Positions 5,088 to 8,003 of a stretch of 8,003 nt of DNA are shown in pieces. Source of the DNA: Candidatus Mediterraneibacter stercorigallinarum. GTDB lineage: Bacteria; Bacillota; Clostridia; Lachnospirales; Lachnospiraceae. Where the stretch lies: NCBI GenBank assembly GCA_019116185.1, contig DXCD01000029.1:1-8003 (forward strand), read 5' to 3'. Positions within the stretch are counted from its first letter, which is position 1; each line of letters opens with the position of its first letter. The notes beneath the pieces are model-generated. The model saw only the letters and a program-made list of their open reading frames with translations. It did not search any database and was not told where the DNA came from. The position numbers and the translations under genes are program-made.

Positions 5088-7439
5088 TTATTTAACCTGT
5101 TTTCTCTTTTTTACTGATACTGCCCCGGCAATCACCGCAGCCACTCCCAGGAGAGCCGCCCATACGGCCGGATTCATGTTGTCTCCGGTTTTGACCGCGT
5201 TATTTACGGAATTACCGGCAGCTGTGCTGCTGTTTCCGTTATCGCCGCCAGCGTTATCCGTATTACCGCTTCCCTGTGCCTGACCGTTGTTTCCACTGTT
5301 GTCTCCGCCAGAGGTCTCGGTATTGCCATCCGGATTCTGCCCGTCTCCGCTGCCGCCCTGATTCTCTTCTTTGAGAACCAGCTGTTCTTTTGCAGCCGCC
5401 AGCGCTTTCACCGCCGCGTCCACTTCATCCTGCTTATCTGCGGACAATGTCTCATCCGCCAGCACTGCCTCTGCCTTCGCAAAAGCGGCGGTATAGCCCT
5501 GTACGCTTTCTTCTGTATACAGGCTCAGATCCAGTCCTTCCAGGCTGTCCAGCAGGTCCTGCAGGGCATCTTTATTCGCCTTCAGCCTGAGGTTATTCAT
5601 GGCATCTGCCAGAGCATTCCACGCCTCATTTACTTCATCCTGCATGGCATCTCCGTCTGCCATTACCCTCTCCGCCGCCTCCTTCGCCGCAAGATACTCA
5701 GCCTGTCCTTCTTCCACATAATTTGTCAGGTCGATCATCTCCGCCAGATCCAGCGCCATTTCCAGATCTGTCTTGTCCCCCGCCTTGAAGTCCAACGCCT
5801 GGATCGCCTTCATCAGCTTAATCGTGGCATTGGTCACTTCTTCTTTAGTGGCATTCTCATCTGCCATAACTGCTTCGCCTTCTGCGATTGCTTCTTCAAA
5901 GAGCTTCTGAACGGATTCCACAAGACCTTCTGTATCTCCATTTGCTACATGCTCTTTTGCGCTGTTCAGGAAATATTCCAGGGTAGTCTTGCTGACTTCC
6001 TCATCCTCTCCATCTGATTTTGTGATCATGTAGGTCACATTCTCTTCTGTCTCAAATTCAACAGTATTCTCACCGGAGTTCACTGTGCTGCCTTTTGTAT
6101 ATGCAACTTTATTTCCGTTGCTGTCTGTTACAATAACATTGGCGTCACCCCACGGATTTACAAGTTTAACTTCATTCCCTTTCTCGCTTGTAAGCTCTAC
6201 ATACTGTACTGCGCCCTCTTTCATTTCAGAAGAAACGAGAAATGCGCCCTTCTCCCTGAGAGTGTTGTAAGAAGCATCTGCTCCGGTCCAATTCGGGAAT
6301 ACTTTAATAATTCCGTTTGAGCTCTGCAGGAGCATGTTGTTAATGAACTCGATTCCGCCTGCCTTTTCAATGCCATGCGTATTGTCATTGATTGTAAAGT
6401 TCTTTTCCATCTTGCTCAGATTAGAAGAGCGGAACTGATCCATAATATACTGCGGGTCATATCCAAGGCGGATCGCCTGGGTGAAAATCTTCGGAGTATT
6501 ATTGATCTGTCCCCAGATATTGCCATTGGCAACTTCTTTCGCCTCAACTGTATTTCTTCCAATCTCCAGCAGTTCCGGATCTGAACCAAAGCTCAGCCTT
6601 TCCCCCGGATGTACAAACTCCAGTTCAACGCTTGCAGATTCCGGTCTCAGCACGGAGGTTCCCTCTTCTGTCAGGGCAAATACTTCTTTCGAAAAATCTC
6701 CGTTTGTATATGTACGCACCGGAATATCCGACATATGATCATACATATCTTTCCACATTGCAAGCTTTTCTTCTGTCACGTCATCTCTTTCTGCTTTTAA
6801 AATGTCATAGTTGTTAATCAACGTTTCATAAACATTCTGCACCAGTCCGATCGTTACACCGGCGTTCTTTCCCCACCATTCCTCGTGTGGTCCGTCATAC
6901 AGCACGTATCTGTAATTTCCATCACCCAGATCTTCTTTCTCGCACCACTGCTCATAGAAATTAGCAATCTTGTCAAGGAACGGGTATGCTTCGTTCACCA
7001 AGAATTCCGTATCACCTGAATAATTATAATATGAAATAAACATGGTAGACGCAAACGGTGCATCCAGAGTCTGATTCATATACTTTTCAATAGCAACACT
7101 TCCCCACGGACCCAGTCCGCACGGATATAAAATACCATTGTCGATTCCATCCTGAAGGTCTTCACGGCCTGCCACATAATCAGATTTCACAACAGAAAGA
7201 TTATTCTTAGCATTCCACTCGCCCTGCTCCATATGTTCCAGCATCTGATCTGTCAGAGAGGTAACCGCTTCGTACCGGTTGCTGGAGTACATTCCATAGA
7301 ACGGTGCCATAAAATTATAATTCATGTGGAAATCTCCGCACCAGCTCGGGTTATCCGTCGTGATCCAGATCCCATAGAGTCCCGGAGCCATCTCGCCCTC
7401 GCGCGCGGCGCATCCTATATAATAAAGAGTACGGGACAT
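5088..7439 (-). CDS. GH95-like cell-wall-anchored glycoside hydrolase with FIVAR repeats, 5'-truncated
   Basis: The 783-codon frame is the C-terminal part of a surface glycosidase that most resembles GH95 (alpha-fucosidase/galactosidase group, (alpha/alpha)6 barrel). Visible matches are REGEMAPGLYGIW (13-25), MNYN (39-42, the paired asparagines), DGPHEEWWG (182-190, likely acid glutamate), HPGERLSFGSDPELLEIGRN (277-296), TINDNTHG (349-356, likely base D352) and MLLQSSNGIIKVFPNW (369-384). A beta domain runs to about 475. Three FIVAR-type repeats follow (about 483-552, 556-618 and 621-689), then a Gly/Asn/Ser linker (693-747). The end is a sorting-like signal: VKTGD (749-753), a hydrophobic helix (756-775) and KKRKQVK. 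The N-terminal beta-sandwich, the signal peptide and the barrel start are missing. Residues 1-5 are antisense AraC sequence, so the ATG at 7439 is fortuitous, although GGAG lies 5 nt upstream. Without a signal peptide the product would not be exported, so treat it as a broken gene. The substrate is uncertain. Confidence 0.85.
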   Translation of the reverse strand: MSRTLYYIGCAAREGEMAPGLYGIWITTDNPSWCGDFHMNYNFMAPFYGMYSSNRYEAVTSLTDQMLEHMEQGEWNAKNNLSVVKSDYVAGREDLQDGIDNGILYPCGLGPWGSVAIEKYMNQTLDAPFASTMFISYYNYSGDTEFLVNEAYPFLDKIANFYEQWCEKEDLGDGNYRYVLYDGPHEEWWGKNAGVTIGLVQNVYETLINNYDILKAERDDVTEEKLAMWKDMYDHMSDIPVRTYTNGDFSKEVFALTEEGTSVLRPESASVELEFVHPGERLSFGSDPELLEIGRNTVEAKEVANGNIWGQINNTPKIFTQAIRLGYDPQYIMDQFRSSNLSKMEKNFTINDNTHGIEKAGGIEFINNMLLQSSNGIIKVFPNWTGADASYNTLREKGAFLVSSEMKEGAVQYVELTSEKGNEVKLVNPWGDANVIVTDSNGNKVAYTKGSTVNSGENTVEFETEENVTYMITKSDGEDEEVSKTTLEYFLNSAKEHVANGDTEGLVESVQKLFEEAIAEGEAVMADENATKEEVTNATIKLMKAIQALDFKAGDKTDLEMALDLAEMIDLTNYVEEGQAEYLAAKEAAERVMADGDAMQDEVNEAWNALADAMNNLRLKANKDALQDLLDSLEGLDLSLYTEESVQGYTAAFAKAEAVLADETLSADKQDEVDAAVKALAAAKEQLVLKEENQGGSGDGQNPDGNTETSGGDNSGNNGQAQGSGNTDNAGGDNGNSSTAAGNSVNNAVKTGDNMNPAVWAALLGVAAVIAGAVSVKKRKQVK

Positions 7440-7654
7440 CGCCTCTCCAATACCTTACTGACCTCCGGATAGCCCGGGCAAAAGAAATCCTGCTCAAGCA
7501 CCCGGATATCAATATCAAGACAGCCGCATCCACTGTCGGATATGAAGATTCCCGGTACTTCAGCCGCATCTTCAAAAACGAGACCGGAATGACACCGTCC
7601 GCGTGGGCCGAGCAGGAGAAATCCGGATTTGTGGGGGATACGGCCGGTAAATAA
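7412..7654 (+). pseudogene. AraC-family transcriptional regulator, C-terminal fragment
   Basis: This 80-residue open frame ends at TAA 7652-7654 and matches the DNA-binding end of AraC/XylS regulators. LYNKEYGTSPLQYLTDLRI is the end of the first helix-turn-helix plus the linker helix. ARAKEILLKHPDINIKTAAS leads into the second helix-turn-helix, VGYEDSRYFSRIFKNETGMT, which finishes with the family's PSAW. The sensor domain, most of the first helix-turn-helix, the start codon and the promoter are absent, because the sequence changes to antisense glycosidase near 7412-7424. AraC regulators are often divergent from a carbohydrate gene they control, which fits the neighbour here. The fragment cannot act as a normal regulator. 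Confidence 0.85.
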
Positions 7655-7954
7655 AACGTCCGAAAACCGTGAAGCGGGGATGTCGAAGACGTATTCAGAT
7701 CGTGTGTACAGCTGGCTTCGGCTCCGCTCCCGGAAGTCTACGGCATTTTCCGCTCGCGAACAATTTCCGTTTTGTCGCTGAAGTTCCCCTGTCATCCACT
7801 TTTGAAATCCTGCATTTGTCGCAGGGGACTGCCGACCGGATGAAAGCAGAAAACCGAAGCCCTATTTCAAGTACCTTTCGTGGCGGGCGGGGATGCGGCG
7901 ACGGTGACTCGGAACGATTTGTCGGAAAGACTTAAAGGAATGGGATACAGCGTT
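7655..7954. other. Region with no confident gene; possible third gene tail
   Basis: About 300 bases follow the AraC stop. I see no promoter, terminator or gene with recognisable homology. Open frames exist on both strands, but their composition is unlike the real genes here. The only protein-like frame is plus-strand 7844-7975, which runs past this interval and is listed separately. Confidence 0.4.
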
Positions 7955-7975
7955 AATTTCAAAGCGGATGCCTGA
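7844..7975 (+). pseudogene. Possible C-terminal fragment of an unidentified protein
   Basis: A 43-codon frame without a start codon follows an in-frame TGA (7841-7843) and ends at TGA 7973-7975. Its translation ends in DLSERLKGMGYSVNFKADA, which reads like a natural amphipathic helix and strand rather than a shadow frame. I do not recognise the family. If it is a gene end, then the part to its left has been lost by another rearrangement or frameshift. It could equally be chance. Confidence 0.2.
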
Positions 7976-8003
7976 GCGCAAGCGAATCGTCCGCTTTGAA
8001 ATT
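7955..8003. repeat. 14-bp perfect inverted repeat ending at the window edge
   Basis: AATTTCAAAGCGGA (7955-7968) is repeated exactly in reverse complement as TCCGCTTTGAAATT (7990-8003), with a 21-nt loop. The right arm ends on the last base, so the repeat may continue outside. The left arm overlaps the end of the 7844-7975 frame. It may be a terminator stem whose T-run is cut off, the end of an element, or a fold-back artefact at a contig end. Confidence 0.7.

Noticed and set aside
7415..7795. 126-codon minus-strand open frame at the right end.
   Set aside because: It is antisense to the clear AraC fragment and has no recognisable domain.

Overview
The window looks like chromosomal DNA from a gut-type Gram-positive anaerobe of the class Clostridia, most likely Lachnospiraceae. 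The reasons are strong AGGAGG-type ribosome binding sites, a T-box leader, an adjacent xpaC/telA pair, an Rpn/PD-(D/E)XK 'transposase', and a FIVAR-repeat surface glycosidase ending in a TGD-type cell-wall anchor. The family assignment is inference; no rRNA or other taxonomic marker is present.

Layout, left to right. (1) Positions 1-183, minus strand: a T-box riboswitch leader with its own sigma-A-type promoter. It reads off the left edge, so the tRNA-regulated gene lies outside. The best reading of the specifier codon is CCG (proline). (2) Positions 212-2673, minus: a two-gene operon, xpaC-like then telA-like, with a hairpin between the genes. The XpaC-like protein carries two membrane segments and a winged-helix-like segment before its XpaC domain. 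(3) Positions 2737-3634, plus: a promoter and an RluA-type pseudouridine synthase, divergent from the xpaC operon. (4) Positions 3686-4763, minus: an Rpn-family nuclease gene convergent with the synthase gene. It has an 11-unit tetrapeptide repeat near its C-terminus and a 12-bp inverted repeat around its presumed promoter. (5) Positions 4785-5069: a non-coding, hairpin-rich stretch ending in the terminator of the next gene. (6) Positions 5088-7439, minus: the C-terminal part of a large cell-wall-anchored GH95-like glycoside hydrolase with three FIVAR repeats. (7) Positions 7412-7654, plus: the C-terminal DNA-binding end of an AraC-family regulator. (8) Positions 7655-8003: no confident gene. 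A 43-codon open frame may be the tail of a third gene, and a 14-bp perfect inverted repeat ends exactly at the window edge.

The most striking feature is the joint near 7412-7424. There the glycosidase (minus) and the AraC regulator (plus) meet head to head, and both have lost their 5' ends. The simplest history is one deletion, or one assembly error, across the shared promoter region of a divergently transcribed regulator/glycosidase pair. The glycosidase has therefore lost its signal peptide, its N-terminal beta domain and its promoter, although most of its catalytic barrel and its anchor remain readable.

I see no CRISPR array, prophage, complete insertion sequence, tRNA or rRNA. I found no convincing new multi-gene system. 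The best leads are the T-box, the double-truncation junction and the architecture of the XpaC-like protein.
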